This document shows positions 24,472 through 33,537 of a stretch of 64,000 bases of DNA, in pieces. The position numbers were made by a program, and so were the translations under genes. Within the stretch, counting starts at the first letter, position 1. Every line of letters begins with the position of its first letter. Under the pieces are notes generated by a model that ran no database searches, was not told the origin of the DNA, and worked only from the letters and a program-made list of their open reading frames with translations. The DNA is from Pelagicoccus sp. (GTDB lineage: Bacteria; Verrucomicrobiota; Verrucomicrobiia; Opitutales; Opitutaceae). The stretch is from positions 146,588 to 210,587 of the forward strand of contig JANQRJ010000013.1 of NCBI GenBank assembly GCA_028284635.1. Direction: 5' to 3'.

Positions 24472-26769
24472 GGACGAGCCAAACAACTGAGCCTCCGGGT
24501 GCAGCTCCACGCCGCGCCGCTCGCGAGCCACCTTGCGAATCATGCCGACCAATTCAAGCACGTCCCGACAAGTCGCCCCTCCCCGGTTCACGATGAAGTT
24601 CCCATGCGTCAAACTCACCTCGGCCCCACCGACCGCCGCGCCCTTCAAGCCCAGTTCGTCGATCAGCTTGCCCGCGGACCCCTCTTGCGGATTCTTGAAG
24701 ATACAGCCCGCACTCGGTTCCCGCGGCTGGGACCCCTTGCGGCGGCTTTGATAGGTGTCGAGCGTGCGACGGATAGATTCGCTGTCACCCGCTGCCTTTC
24801 GCGAAACGAAAACCGCGTCGATCGCCACAGCATCTTCCAGTTCTCGACAGTAGCGGTATCCGATTTCCAACGACTCCTTGTCAGCCTCGAGAATCTCGCC
24901 CTCGCCATTGACGTAGCGAATCGATTCCACCACGTCGAATACCCAACCGCCCATGGCGCCGGCATTCATGCGCAACACGCCACCAACATTGCCCGGAATG
25001 CCTTCGAGAAACTCCAGGCCCTCCAGCCCCTCCTTGCACGCCAGGCTGCACAAAGCTTTGATCCGCAAGCCAGCTCCCACCCGCAGACGCCGGTCGTCCA
25101 GCCTCTCCACTCGACTCCAAATCGGATGACTCAAACGAATCACCAGACCACTTACGCCCTCATCCGGTACCACGAGGTTCGACCCGCGCCCCAACAGGTG
25201 CGCTGGCACGCCCGCCGCTGAACAGGACCGCAACGCCGCCCGCAACTCGGCCAAGGAATGCGGTTCGAAATAGCGTTCCGCCGCCCCCCCGACCCGCATC
25301 GTAGTCTTAGGAGCCAAAGGTTCGTTCTCCCGAATCTCCGAGGCGAAACTGCACCCCTCGGCCAAGCCCGCGTAAACCGGACCCCAGACTCCATCCTGCC
25401 CAACGAGAAGATCGCCGAGTTCACCAGCCAATCGATCCCCCGTGCCCGCACCCAAAAACAGGATACGAACCGGGCCTTCTCCAGTGAAGCCAGTCAACCT
25501 CCCAATCAACTCGGCCGTATCCGGAAAATAAGACACGTCGCTTCGCTGCTCTCGGCAGGCCGCCAGCAGGTCCTCGCCAGTACCGCCTTCCAGAGGCGAC
25601 TCGCTGGCCGCGTAGACCTCAAGCAAGCAAAGCGTGTCGCACGGGGCAAGGCTCGCCGCGATCTCTCCCTTCAGCTCCAAAGTACGACTGTAGCGATGCG
25701 GCTGAAAAACCACCACCGAGCGCCAACCCTCCTTCTCCCCAAAGAGCTCTAGAGCCACCTCGATCTCGCGAGGATGGTGAGCGTAGTCCTCGAAAATCTG
25801 AGCCCGTGGACTCAAATAGCGACACCGCTGGCGGCGCCTTACCGCTCGAAACTCGAAGGATTGGCCCGAGCCAAGTTCCGCGCCGCAAGCATTGGCCGCC
25901 AAGGTGGCGAATCCGGCATCCAAAAGCGTCATTGCGCCCGTCCGATTGACCAGCAGGTCTTCGAGGACGACCTCTCCCTCGAGAGCAATCCTGCTCCAGC
26001 CGGGGCCAGCAACCTCGAACGAAAGAGACACGTCCCCTGAGACCGCAGGCAACTCGCTCTCATTTCCTCTCAACTCCAGCCACATCATCTTCGCCGACGT
26101 GTATTCGGCTGCCGAAGACAGATCGTCTCTCAAGCCATTCTCGGCGATCACTAGAAAACGCGTCCGCTGTACCAGTCGCTCGAATACCTGCAGGTATTCT
26201 TCCTCCGTCTCGTAGCGCGAATGATGGTCGTGATCCGCGTTGAGGACGACGCAGATATCCGGACTGAAGAGATCTATAGTCCCGTCGCTCTCGTCGATCT
26301 CCGCCACCAGCCACTCGCTACCGGAAACCCGATAGGGCTGCTCGCCGTCGAAGCGAGCTCCCAGCAGAAAATCGATCTTCACCCCCGCCGTATCCAAAAT
26401 ATCGATCAACATGCCGCAGGTCGTGGTCTTGCCATGCGACCCAGTGACCGCAATCAGCCGCTTTTCACGAGCGATCACCGCCAGGCACTCCCCACGTCTC
26501 ATGGCCACGCTGCCTCGTTTTCGAGCAAAGACCCGCGCCGGATGGTAGAAGTCGATGGCCGATGAGTAGACGAAAGCCACCTCCTCCTCCGGCTCGAAAG
26601 GCCGCAGCTCCACACCTTTTTTCCTCAACAGCGCCTCCGCCTCCGGCAAAAGGGCATCGTCCTCCGCGCTGAGCCGATGACCCGACTCCGCGAGATAAAG
26701 CGCCAGCGGAAGCATCCCAGCTCCCCCCGCGCCCAGACAATGAATACGCTCCGGAAGTCCTTCAATCAT
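24457..26769 (-). CDS. murC/murB: MurC-MurB fusion (UDP-MurNAc:L-Ala ligase / UDP-GlcNAc-enolpyruvate reductase)
   Basis: The protein is 770 residues and combines two consecutive steps of UDP-MurNAc-peptide synthesis. Residues 1 to ~455 are MurC, with the N-terminal CLGAGGAGM nucleotide-like motif, the ATP loop TGSHGKTTT at 109-117, the ligase aspartate/histidine region VLNADHDHHSRYET, and DYAHHP. Residues ~460-770 are the FAD-dependent MurB, with RVGGAAERYFEP, GRGSNLVV, the flavin-binding GLEFLEGIPGNVGG and SAGCIFKNP. At the position of E. coli MurB's catalytic serine (AGSFFKNP) this protein has cysteine, a variation found in some MurB groups. The stop falls in a heptad repeat. Confidence 0.94.
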   Translation of the reverse strand: MIEGLPERIHCLGAGGAGMLPLALYLAESGHRLSAEDDALLPEAEALLRKKGVELRPFEPEEEVAFVYSSAIDFYHPARVFARKRGSVAMRRGECLAVIAREKRLIAVTGSHGKTTTCGMLIDILDTAGVKIDFLLGARFDGEQPYRVSGSEWLVAEIDESDGTIDLFSPDICVVLNADHDHHSRYETEEEYLQVFERLVQRTRFLVIAENGLRDDLSSAAEYTSAKMMWLELRGNESELPAVSGDVSLSFEVAGPGWSRIALEGEVVLEDLLVNRTGAMTLLDAGFATLAANACGAELGSGQSFEFRAVRRRQRCRYLSPRAQIFEDYAHHPREIEVALELFGEKEGWRSVVVFQPHRYSRTLELKGEIAASLAPCDTLCLLEVYAASESPLEGGTGEDLLAACREQRSDVSYFPDTAELIGRLTGFTGEGPVRILFLGAGTGDRLAGELGDLLVGQDGVWGPVYAGLAEGCSFASEIRENEPLAPKTTMRVGGAAERYFEPHSLAELRAALRSCSAAGVPAHLLGRGSNLVVPDEGVSGLVIRLSHPIWSRVERLDDRRLRVGAGLRIKALCSLACKEGLEGLEFLEGIPGNVGGVLRMNAGAMGGWVFDVVESIRYVNGEGEILEADKESLEIGYRYCRELEDAVAIDAVFVSRKAAGDSESIRRTLDTYQSRRKGSQPREPSAGCIFKNPQEGSAGKLIDELGLKGAAVGGAEVSLTHGNFIVNRGGATCRDVLELVGMIRKVARERRGVELHPEAQLFGSSWNEE

Positions 26770-26845
26770 TGCTGGGGAAGCCAGAGGCCACTAGGCAGTA
26801 GGTATTGAGGTCGGTAGGATAGAAGCACAATCGGTTTTAGAAACA

Positions 26846-26962
26846 CTGATGACACTGATCCACGCTGATGAAAAGAGTAGGAATACTCTTTTGCGTCTTC
26901 TGCGTCTTTTTGCGGCCAACAAATTGCATTGCAGGCGATCTGTGAAAATCAGTGTCATCAGC
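26846..26962. repeat. MITE-like element with 14-bp terminal inverted repeats between murG and murC-murB
   Basis: The termini CTGATGACACTGAT (26846-26859) and ATCAGTGTCATCAG (26949-26962) are exact inverted complements. The interior includes TTGCGTCTTCTGCGTCTTTT and GGCCAACAAATTGCATTGCA, which recur near 28235-28285 and partly near 30857. No open frame of its own was recognised. Confidence 0.8.
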
Positions 26963-26971
26963 AGTTCGATT

Positions 26972-28057
26972 TCATCCAGCAAGTTCCTCCAAATCCCGGG
27001 CCATGACAAGCGCCGCGTCGCGCTCGTCGGCCTTTCGCAGGTTCTCCCGATATCCTTCCAGGCGAGCTGGATCTCCCATCGCCTCGAGTACGATACTCAG
27101 AAGCTCCGACAGATTATCCTGGTTCAACTGCAAGCCGCAGCCCAAAGACTCGAAATTCCGAGCGTTCGCTACCTGATGATCGTCTGCGGAAAACGGATAC
27201 GGAACAAGAACGCCAGGCAGGCGGCAACGCATCATCTCAGCAATGCTGCCAGCGCCAGCCCGAGAAACGGCGAGATCCGCAGCCGACAGAACCATAGACA
27301 TATCGTCGCTGAAATTCCGAAAGACGGCCGATACGCTTTCCCCCTTTCCCGAGGGATGGACCGATCGCGACTCCGCTCCACCCGCTCCAGTCAGGCAAAA
27401 GACCTGGACTCCATTTTCAGCCAAAACGGCAAGGCTGTTGGCAGCCCATTGATTCAGAGCTTGCGCCCCTTGGCTGCCGCCCATGACCAGCAGGGTGCGC
27501 TTGTCCGCAGAGAGACCAAGCTTCTCTCGAGCTTCAGCTTTTTGAATTGACCGGATCTCGCTCCGAACCGGCATCCCCAGGAAACGAATACGGTCTTCTT
27601 CGACCTTCCTAACAAAGGAAACGCCATCGGGCAAATAGAGGCGATCGATAAATCGACTCGTGATGCGCGTCACCCGCCCAGGCACCCGATTCGCTTCGTG
27701 CACCACTGTCGGCAAGCCAGCTCGTCGACCCGCCAGCATTGCCGGCATCGTCATAAATCCGCCAAAGCCGACCACCGCGGCCGGTCGCTCCTGGCGAATA
27801 AGCTTTGAGCAGCGCGAAACGCCCTTGACCAAGTTCACCGCAAAGCGAAGCAGTCGAACCGGATTCGCGGAAAAAGCGCTCCCCGCCAGGGCCTCGTATT
27901 GGAATTGGGAATACTTGGCCACTAGACGCGAATCCACTTGCTTGTTGCTGATGAGCAAGACGCAGCTCCATCCACGACCCTGCAAGGCCTCCGCCAAAGC
28001 GATCCCCGGCGAAAGGTGCCCACCTGTACCGCCGCAAGCTATGAGGATCTTCTTCAT
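26972..28057 (-). CDS. murG: MurG (UDP-GlcNAc:lipid I glycosyltransferase)
   Basis: The protein is 361 residues. It adds GlcNAc to lipid I at the inner face of the membrane to make lipid II. The start MKKILIACGGTGGHLSPGIALAEAL has the GGTGGH loop. The second motif is MGGSQGAQALN, and the donor-binding region AVSRAGAGSIAEMM...PYPFSADDHQVANA follows. Length and motifs are normal. Repeat elements lie on both sides (26846-26962 and 28080-28345), separating it from the rest of the dcw genes. Confidence 0.95.
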   Translation of the reverse strand: MKKILIACGGTGGHLSPGIALAEALQGRGWSCVLLISNKQVDSRLVAKYSQFQYEALAGSAFSANPVRLLRFAVNLVKGVSRCSKLIRQERPAAVVGFGGFMTMPAMLAGRRAGLPTVVHEANRVPGRVTRITSRFIDRLYLPDGVSFVRKVEEDRIRFLGMPVRSEIRSIQKAEAREKLGLSADKRTLLVMGGSQGAQALNQWAANSLAVLAENGVQVFCLTGAGGAESRSVHPSGKGESVSAVFRNFSDDMSMVLSAADLAVSRAGAGSIAEMMRCRLPGVLVPYPFSADDHQVANARNFESLGCGLQLNQDNLSELLSIVLEAMGDPARLEGYRENLRKADERDAALVMARDLEELAG

Positions 28058-28079
28058 TGGGGCTCCGCTTTTTTATGCG

Positions 28080-28208
28080 AAATCATTAGGGGCAAAATCA
28101 TTACTAAGAAAGCTATGGGGCTGTACGAAGAGCCTCTCTTTCAATCCGTCAACCACACTTCTTTTCCGCAATCCAAATAATGATTTTGCCGAACAATGAT
28201 TTTGCAAA
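28080..28208. repeat. Palindromic element with AATCATTA/TAATGATT arms
   Basis: The left part contains GGGGCAAAATCATTA and the right part TAATGATTTTGCCGAACAATG, which are inverted partners around a ~75-base spacer. It lies between murG and the inserted fibre-like gene. Nothing coding was recognised. Confidence 0.7.
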
Positions 28209-28209
28209 A

Positions 28210-28345
28210 CAATCAAGGGCAACCGATTTGCACTGATCTCCTGCAATGCAATTTGTTGGCCGCAAAAAATCGCAAGAGACGCAAAAAAGAAGCTATTGAG
28301 ATCCAACTACTCACTACCCTTTTGCGTCTTTTTGCGCCTAAAACA
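28210..28345. repeat. Second copy of the GCATTGCA / TTTGCGTC repeat
   Basis: TGCAATGCAATTTGTTGGCC and GCAAGAGACGCAAAAAAG appear here in reverse orientation relative to 26846-26962, followed by CTTTTGCGTCTTTTTGCG as an inverted partner. The copy is rearranged and lacks the exact 14-bp termini. Confidence 0.65.
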
Positions 28346-28351
28346 CTCTCC

Positions 28352-29470
28352 CTATCGATCAACACTGCACTCGCCCAGCCTTGCCTCCAGCTCCTCGATC
28401 TTCGCCTGATGAGCGGCAAGCTGCTTATCCTTCTCGATCATGTACAAAGTCAGCTCCTCGATTTTCTGCATCATGATCTTCTGAGCCTCGCCAACCGAAA
28501 GCCCTTGGGATTCCACAACCGCCGCCGAAGGCACATCTGGAAGATGGCCATGCTCTTCGATATGGGACTCCACTTCCTGCAGCGACCTCAAAGCATAGCC
28601 ATCTTCGAAAACGAAATCCGACCAACCCGTTTCGACGATGACTTCCTTCGCTTGAACCGTTCCGTCGACCGCGAGTTCATGCTGGGGAGAAACCGTTCCG
28701 ATACCAACGAATCCATTCCCATTGACCAGCGTAAGAATATTACTGTGAGATTCGCTGTGAAATCTGAATCTTCCTCCATCTTGATTTAATTTTGTATATG
28801 CACCATTCGAAGACTCTAGCCGCAAATTCGTATCACCTTCGCTACTAAGATGTAAAACATCAGAAGGGGCCGTCGTTCCAATTCCAAAATTACCACTCGA
28901 ATCGACCCTAAACCTTTCCTGATTAGATCCATTCAATCTTGTATAAAAGGACATGAAAGAATCTTCGTTTGCTGCGGACATCCAATCGGCTTCCTTACCA
29001 ACCCGAATAGTTGCAGCGTCATTCGTACCGGCAATACCAAACAAGATCTGTACCGCTTCGTTAATGCTTCCATTTGAATTCGGCTGAGGATTTTCCAAAA
29101 TCAGTCCCGTCCTTGCTCCATCGAGAGCTGATGATACATGAAAAACATCGTCAGGATCAGCAGTTCCAATACCAACATTGCCATCGCTACCACGAAGAAA
29201 AAGTGAGTGGGAGGTCACATCAGACCCTACAACAAAATCCACGTCGTAAGCTCCAATATTGAAAAATATGTCGTCTTGCGAATCGTTTTCTCGCATTACC
29301 AGCATCGGCAATGCTCCCACAGCGAAACTCGCTTCATCATTAAGATACCTTAGATAAGTGTTGGAGTCGCCAGCGTGTCTGACGAACTCATCAACTTCGA
29401 TATCTCCAGCATAGACCAAAACTGGGAACAGCAAAAACGATGTGATCAATGTTTTATTTTTCATATTCAT
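28352..29470 (-). CDS. Secreted fibre-like protein with C-terminal coiled coil (S74/tail-fibre-like)
   Basis: The protein is 372 residues. An N-terminal signal peptide (MNMKNKTLITSFLLFPVLVYA) is followed by a Ser/Gly/Asn-rich repetitive body. Three copies of the phrase 'GNVGIGT..P..V.H(V/L)SS' appear near residues 95, 195 and 250, as in phage-tail-like and endosialidase-type surface proteins. The C-terminal ~60 residues (QKIMMQKIEELTLYMIEKDKQ...) form a predicted coiled coil, as after S74-type chaperone regions; no Ser-Lys dyad was confirmed. Base composition is visibly AT-richer than neighbouring dcw genes. It interrupts murG-ftsW and is surrounded by repeats, suggesting insertion. The function is unknown. 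Confidence 0.75.
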   Translation of the reverse strand: MNMKNKTLITSFLLFPVLVYAGDIEVDEFVRHAGDSNTYLRYLNDEASFAVGALPMLVMRENDSQDDIFFNIGAYDVDFVVGSDVTSHSLFLRGSDGNVGIGTADPDDVFHVSSALDGARTGLILENPQPNSNGSINEAVQILFGIAGTNDAATIRVGKEADWMSAANEDSFMSFYTRLNGSNQERFRVDSSGNFGIGTTAPSDVLHLSSEGDTNLRLESSNGAYTKLNQDGGRFRFHSESHSNILTLVNGNGFVGIGTVSPQHELAVDGTVQAKEVIVETGWSDFVFEDGYALRSLQEVESHIEEHGHLPDVPSAAVVESQGLSVGEAQKIMMQKIEELTLYMIEKDKQLAAHQAKIEELEARLGECSVDR

Positions 29471-29543
29471 ATAGTTTCAAAAACCTTGAAATCGAGAGAA
29501 CATTCGCCTGCATTCGCGTTTCAAAAAACAAACCTACCCCCAT

Positions 29544-30707
29544 TCACGCCTCGATCTCCTTCAGTTTGCGTTTAGATTGCTGCAGGGCGGGCGCTTGCCA
29601 AGCTCGGCCAGCGTTCACGATCACCGCTACGCATATGCCCATGGTCATGTAGTTCGACCCGCCATAGCTGATGAAGGGCAGCGGCAAGCCGGTCGTGGGC
29701 AGAACACCGGTCACCACGCCAAGGTTGAGCAAGGCTTGTACTGTGATCATCAATACACAGCCTGAGGCGAGCAGGTAGTGGTAGGTGTTGGGAGCTCGGC
29801 GGGTATGCAACACGCCGGTCGCGAACAAGACGCCGTAGATCGCGACCACGGCGAGGGTCGCGACGAGCCCAAGCTCTTCGCCCACTATGGCGAAGATAAA
29901 ATCGTTGTGGGCCTCCGGCAGGAAGCTGAGCTGCTGGCGACCGTTGCCAAGACCCACTCCTTGGATGCCGCCAGCGCCGAAGGCAAGCAGGGCTTGCCAG
30001 CCTTGGTAGGCGTCGCCCGCCTTTTCGGCTTCCATATTCCAGAATGCAGTGAGGCGGCTCCAGCGTTCGGCATCATGGTAGACCAAAGCCACGACTGCGG
30101 CAAAACCGACCGAGACCGAAGGGACCAGGTAGAGCAGCTTCACCCCGGCCAGGTAGAGCAGGCAAACCGCAGCCACGGAGTAGACCAAAGCGGTTCCCAA
30201 GTCTGGCTGCAATATGATGAGTCCCACATAAAGGCCGATGCCGCTGCAGGGGATAATATAGCCGCGCCAGAAACTTCGGTTCTCCTGGCGAATGGAGCTG
30301 AAATAGTGGGCAACGAAGAACACCAGGGCGATTTTCGCAAACTCCGAAACTTGCACGCCGATCCCTCCAAAACGAATCCAGCTTCTGCTGCCATTGACGA
30401 GGCTACCCACGCCGGGAATCAGCACGGCGATCAAAGCGATGATGCCGAGAGCGTAGCCCAACCATATGAAGCGGCGTATCCATTCCAGGTCGACAAGAGA
30501 AACGGCAAAACCGACCAGCAGAGTGAGTGCAACCCAGAGGGCTTGCCTTTCGATAAACTGGTAAGGTTCGTCGGCACTGACCGGGATGCTGGCGCTGAGC
30601 AGCACCGTGAGGCCAAGAATGGTGAGCGCTCCCGCGCAGGCCAGCACGACGATAGCTGGATTCAGCAGACCGAGGTTTCCTACGTGGCCTTTGCTCGGCT
30701 TAGACAT
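29544..30707 (-). CDS. ftsW: FtsW, septal peptidoglycan glycosyltransferase (SEDS family)
   Basis: The protein is 387 residues with about ten membrane segments. SEDS motifs are visible: NGSRSWIRFGGIGVQVSEFAKI, LQPDLGTALVY, LPEAHNDFIFAIVGEELG and PTTGLPLPFISYGGSN. FtsW polymerises lipid II together with the class B PBP FtsI. It lies between the LysM gene and the inserted fibre gene. The gap toward the LysM gene carries a long GTAG...CTAC palindrome. Confidence 0.95.
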   Translation of the reverse strand: MSKPSKGHVGNLGLLNPAIVVLACAGALTILGLTVLLSASIPVSADEPYQFIERQALWVALTLLVGFAVSLVDLEWIRRFIWLGYALGIIALIAVLIPGVGSLVNGSRSWIRFGGIGVQVSEFAKIALVFFVAHYFSSIRQENRSFWRGYIIPCSGIGLYVGLIILQPDLGTALVYSVAAVCLLYLAGVKLLYLVPSVSVGFAAVVALVYHDAERWSRLTAFWNMEAEKAGDAYQGWQALLAFGAGGIQGVGLGNGRQQLSFLPEAHNDFIFAIVGEELGLVATLAVVAIYGVLFATGVLHTRRAPNTYHYLLASGCVLMITVQALLNLGVVTGVLPTTGLPLPFISYGGSNYMTMGICVAVIVNAGRAWQAPALQQSKRKLKEIEA

Positions 30708-30750
30708 GGATGAGAGGAGAGATTGCGGTGGAAGGTTTTTTCATCTGGTC

Positions 30751-30845
30751 AGCCGCGTCCGTAGCGCGGAGCTTCAGCCCGCGTCCGCTTTGCAAGATCC
30801 AACCATCGCGGACGCGGGCTGAAGCTCCGCGCTACGGACGCGGCT
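30751..30845. repeat. GTAG...CTAC palindrome between LysM gene and ftsW
   Basis: The arms AGCCGCGTCCGTAGCGCGGA and TCCGCGCTACGGACGCGGCT continue inward through GCTTCAGCCCGCGTCCGC and its complement, giving arms of about 38 bp around a ~19-base spacer. It is the longest and most regular of the GTAGCGCGGAGC family. Confidence 0.92.
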
Positions 30846-30856
30846 GAATTGATCGT

Positions 30857-30909
30857 TTGTTGGTCGAAAAAGTGCAGTGCAGGCGATCAGAGAAAATCAG
30901 TGTCATCAG
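30857..30909. repeat. Half copy of the 26846-type element
   Basis: TTGTTGG, GCAGTGCAGGCGATC and the terminus ATCAGTGTCATCAG (30896-30909) match the right half of the element at 26846-26962. The left terminus is missing. Confidence 0.75.
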
Positions 30910-30959
30910 TAGTTGTAAAACGATCTCCCTCTGCGTTTTTGGCAAACTATGCGGCTAAA

Positions 30960-32186
30960 CTACTCTTCGATCGGGATCAGCGGTTGATCGAGGGGCTCTT
31001 CATCTAATTCGTCGAGCAACGAATCGAGCGTCGGACGCGGACTGCTGGATCCCGTATCCAGGGAGTCGAGGGTAGGCAGCGTCTCGACGGGAGCGGCTGG
31101 AGCGGGAGCCGGCTCGGGCAATGTATCCGCAAACTCGTTACGTGGCTGCGCAGGGGGCGGTTGCGAACTTGTATCGGGAATCAGAATCACTTGGCCGATA
31201 CGGATGAGTCGAGGGTTGCTGATGTCGTTGAGGCGCATCAACTCGCCAATCGAGACGCCGTAGATCGCAGCGAACTTGTCGAGCGTGTCGCCTGCCTCGA
31301 CGGTGACCTGCGGGCCACGGTGCTGCTTGGCGGCGAGATCACCCGGCTTCTTTCCGCCTGTAGGAATTATGAGCTTCTGCCCAATGCGGATCATATCGCC
31401 GCTCAGGCCGTTGGCCTCGCGGAGAGCGGCTACAGTGACTCCTTGGCGCAGGGCGATGCGGGAGAGACTGTCGCCACTCTTGACGGTATACTCCGTGCCG
31501 GAAACGGTCTTCAGGCCGACTGGGGGTTGGGAAGCTGCCTGGGACGCGGCGGCCGACGAAGCGGCGGTGCGAGGCACCTTAATCACCTGGCCTTCGCGAA
31601 TGGTGTTCACCGTGAGGCCGGGATTGGCAGCGGCAATCGCAGGCACGGTGACATTGAAACGCTTGGAGATGCCCCAAAGGCTGTCGCCCGTACGAACCTT
31701 GTATTCAATCGTCGACGACAGCCCACCAGAGGAGTCTCCACGATCGGGAAAGAGGACGCTGGGACTTCCACTGGTCACGGGCCGCAGAATGCCATCCTGG
31801 GAATCGTTCGAGGAGCCGGACGACGAAGCCGAATCGCTAGGGCGTCTTGGAGCGAAGCGACCGGGGCGATTGGTCGACGAGGCGTTGCTGGCCAGCACCA
31901 TGGGCTGGTCGTTGCCTCCGTTGTAGCCGGCAAGGTTGCCTGCTCGCTCGTCGAAGAGCACTTGCGTGGTGGCATCCACGGTCGGCTCATTGGCGGAGCT
32001 GCTCTGGTTTGACCAGGTTCCGGGGCCGGCTATGGACGACCCGCCAGCTTCCAAGCCGCTTCCGAGCCGAGTCACGAAGTAGCCGCCTCCGATGATCAGA
32101 ACGTTGGCCCCTATGATTGCCGCCATGCGTCCGAGAGTCATGGCCCTTCTCCTGGATTCGTATTCCTTAAAGGCTGATAGTTTCAT
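30960..32186 (-). CDS. LysM-repeat cell-wall-binding protein in the dcw cluster
   Basis: The protein is 408 residues. It has one N-terminal membrane anchor (TLGRMAAIIGANVLIIGGGYFV, about residues 17-38) and a Ser/Asn-rich spacer. Three LysM domains follow, starting near EYKVRTGDSLWGISKRF, EYTVKSGDSLSRIALRQG and QVTVEAGDTLDKFAAIYG. The tail is Pro-rich and acidic. LysM domains bind peptidoglycan GlcNAc. Its ATG overlaps the murD stop (ATGA), so it is translationally coupled to murD and likely serves cell-wall synthesis or division. No catalytic domain was seen. Confidence 0.9.
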   Translation of the reverse strand: MKLSAFKEYESRRRAMTLGRMAAIIGANVLIIGGGYFVTRLGSGLEAGGSSIAGPGTWSNQSSSANEPTVDATTQVLFDERAGNLAGYNGGNDQPMVLASNASSTNRPGRFAPRRPSDSASSSGSSNDSQDGILRPVTSGSPSVLFPDRGDSSGGLSSTIEYKVRTGDSLWGISKRFNVTVPAIAAANPGLTVNTIREGQVIKVPRTAASSAAASQAASQPPVGLKTVSGTEYTVKSGDSLSRIALRQGVTVAALREANGLSGDMIRIGQKLIIPTGGKKPGDLAAKQHRGPQVTVEAGDTLDKFAAIYGVSIGELMRLNDISNPRLIRIGQVILIPDTSSQPPPAQPRNEFADTLPEPAPAPAAPVETLPTLDSLDTGSSSPRPTLDSLLDELDEEPLDQPLIPIEE

Positions 32187-33472
32187 TGCTCTTTCAAATT
32201 GTTGATCGCTTTTCCAAATGCTTCCCCACGCTGCGAGTAGCCTTCGAACATGTCGAGACTGGCAAAGCCTGGACTGAGTAGAATGTTGCTGCCGGACTCC
32301 GCGGCCTGCAAGGCTCCTGCGGTCGCGTCGTCCAAGCTTTCATAGACACGGGCGGCAACGCCTAGCTCCGAAAAAGCTTCCGCCAACCTGGACGCCGTCT
32401 GCCCAAGCAAATGGGCGGAGTGGAGCGAGGGAGCGATGCGGCGAACGAAGCGCTCGACGTCGCCGCCCTTGTCCTTGCCGCCGCCGATCCAGACGACTGG
32501 CCGCTCGAAGCGTTCTAGAGCTCCATAGACCGCGTGGAAATTCGTGGCCTTCGAATCGTCCCAAAACAGAGTTCCGCCGATGTTGTCGATCAGCTCCATC
32601 CGATGCGGGCTTTTCTGGAAAGTGTTGGCCGCTTCGATCAACTCGTCTTCCGCAAGCTTCATACGCAGCCAAAGGGCGCGAGCCATGAGATAGGTGCTGC
32701 GCTCCGGCAGACATTCGAACAGCGTGCCCGAGACGCCTAGCTCCTCTGGCGGTCTATTCGCCTCGACCAATCCTCCCTGCGGCAGTTCGAGGCCGAAGGC
32801 CTTCGCGTGCTCCAGCACACTGGCGTCATAGAACGCGTCCTCGCCGCGCAAGAGCTCGACTAGGCGGAGCTTGCTCTCGAAATAGCTTCGCAGCGAACCG
32901 TGGCGGTCCAAGTGGTCCTCGTCGAAATTCGTCCAAAGCACGTAGTCGGCCCGCAAACGGCGAGCCTGCTCCGCTTGAAACGAGCTCACCTCGCAGACAG
33001 CGATCGCCTCGCGATTTCGTCCGTCCGCCAGCAAGCGAGACATCGGCGTGCCGATGTTGCCACAAGCGAAAGCCTCCATGCCGGCACTGGCGAAGGCATG
33101 GGCCAGGAATTCCGTCAAGGTCGTCTTTCCGTTCGTACCCGTGATCCCGATGATTGGGCCGGCCCAAAGGCTGGCCCCCAGATCCGACTCGGGCACTACT
33201 TCCAGCCCCGCCTCCTGCGCCACTCGCAGCCAGGCATGCCCCACCGCAAAACCTGGACTCGAAACAGCCAGACCGAATCGCTCGGCATCCTCAGGCGAAA
33301 AGCCGCGGCGCGAAGCATCTTCCCCGCGCTCGTCGAAAATCTCCACCTCCGCTCCTAGGCCGAGAAGCAAATCCGAGGCCGCAACGCCGCTGGTCCCTCC
33401 ACCGAAAACCGCTATGGGACGATCGAATTTGGACGACAGCCAGTCGGGTAGAATGTAGGTGTCTAGCGTCAT
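32183..33472 (-). CDS. murD: UDP-MurNAc-L-alanine:D-glutamate ligase
   Basis: The protein is 429 residues. It adds D-Glu to UDP-MurNAc-L-Ala. The start MTLDTYILPDW is chosen over an extended frame that runs into repeat DNA. Motifs: N-terminal VFGGGTSGVAA, ATP loop GITGTNGKTT, NFDEDHLDRHGS, and the C-terminal DDSKATNFHAVYGALE. The gene lies between a repeat-filled gap after mraY and the overlapping LysM gene. Confidence 0.95.
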   Translation of the reverse strand: MTLDTYILPDWLSSKFDRPIAVFGGGTSGVAASDLLLGLGAEVEIFDERGEDASRRGFSPEDAERFGLAVSSPGFAVGHAWLRVAQEAGLEVVPESDLGASLWAGPIIGITGTNGKTTLTEFLAHAFASAGMEAFACGNIGTPMSRLLADGRNREAIAVCEVSSFQAEQARRLRADYVLWTNFDEDHLDRHGSLRSYFESKLRLVELLRGEDAFYDASVLEHAKAFGLELPQGGLVEANRPPEELGVSGTLFECLPERSTYLMARALWLRMKLAEDELIEAANTFQKSPHRMELIDNIGGTLFWDDSKATNFHAVYGALERFERPVVWIGGGKDKGGDVERFVRRIAPSLHSAHLLGQTASRLAEAFSELGVAARVYESLDDATAGALQAAESGSNILLSPGFASLDMFEGYSQRGEAFGKAINNLKEQ

Positions 33473-33537
33473 CCCAGTTTCAAAGGTAGGGCTGGGCCGC
33501 ACGACCGCAGAAAGTCCATTTCAACGCGCCACTCAAC

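Noticed and set aside
28352..29470. Prophage tail-fibre gene
   Set aside because: It has a signal peptide and no neighbouring phage structural genes, so a cellular surface protein is more likely.
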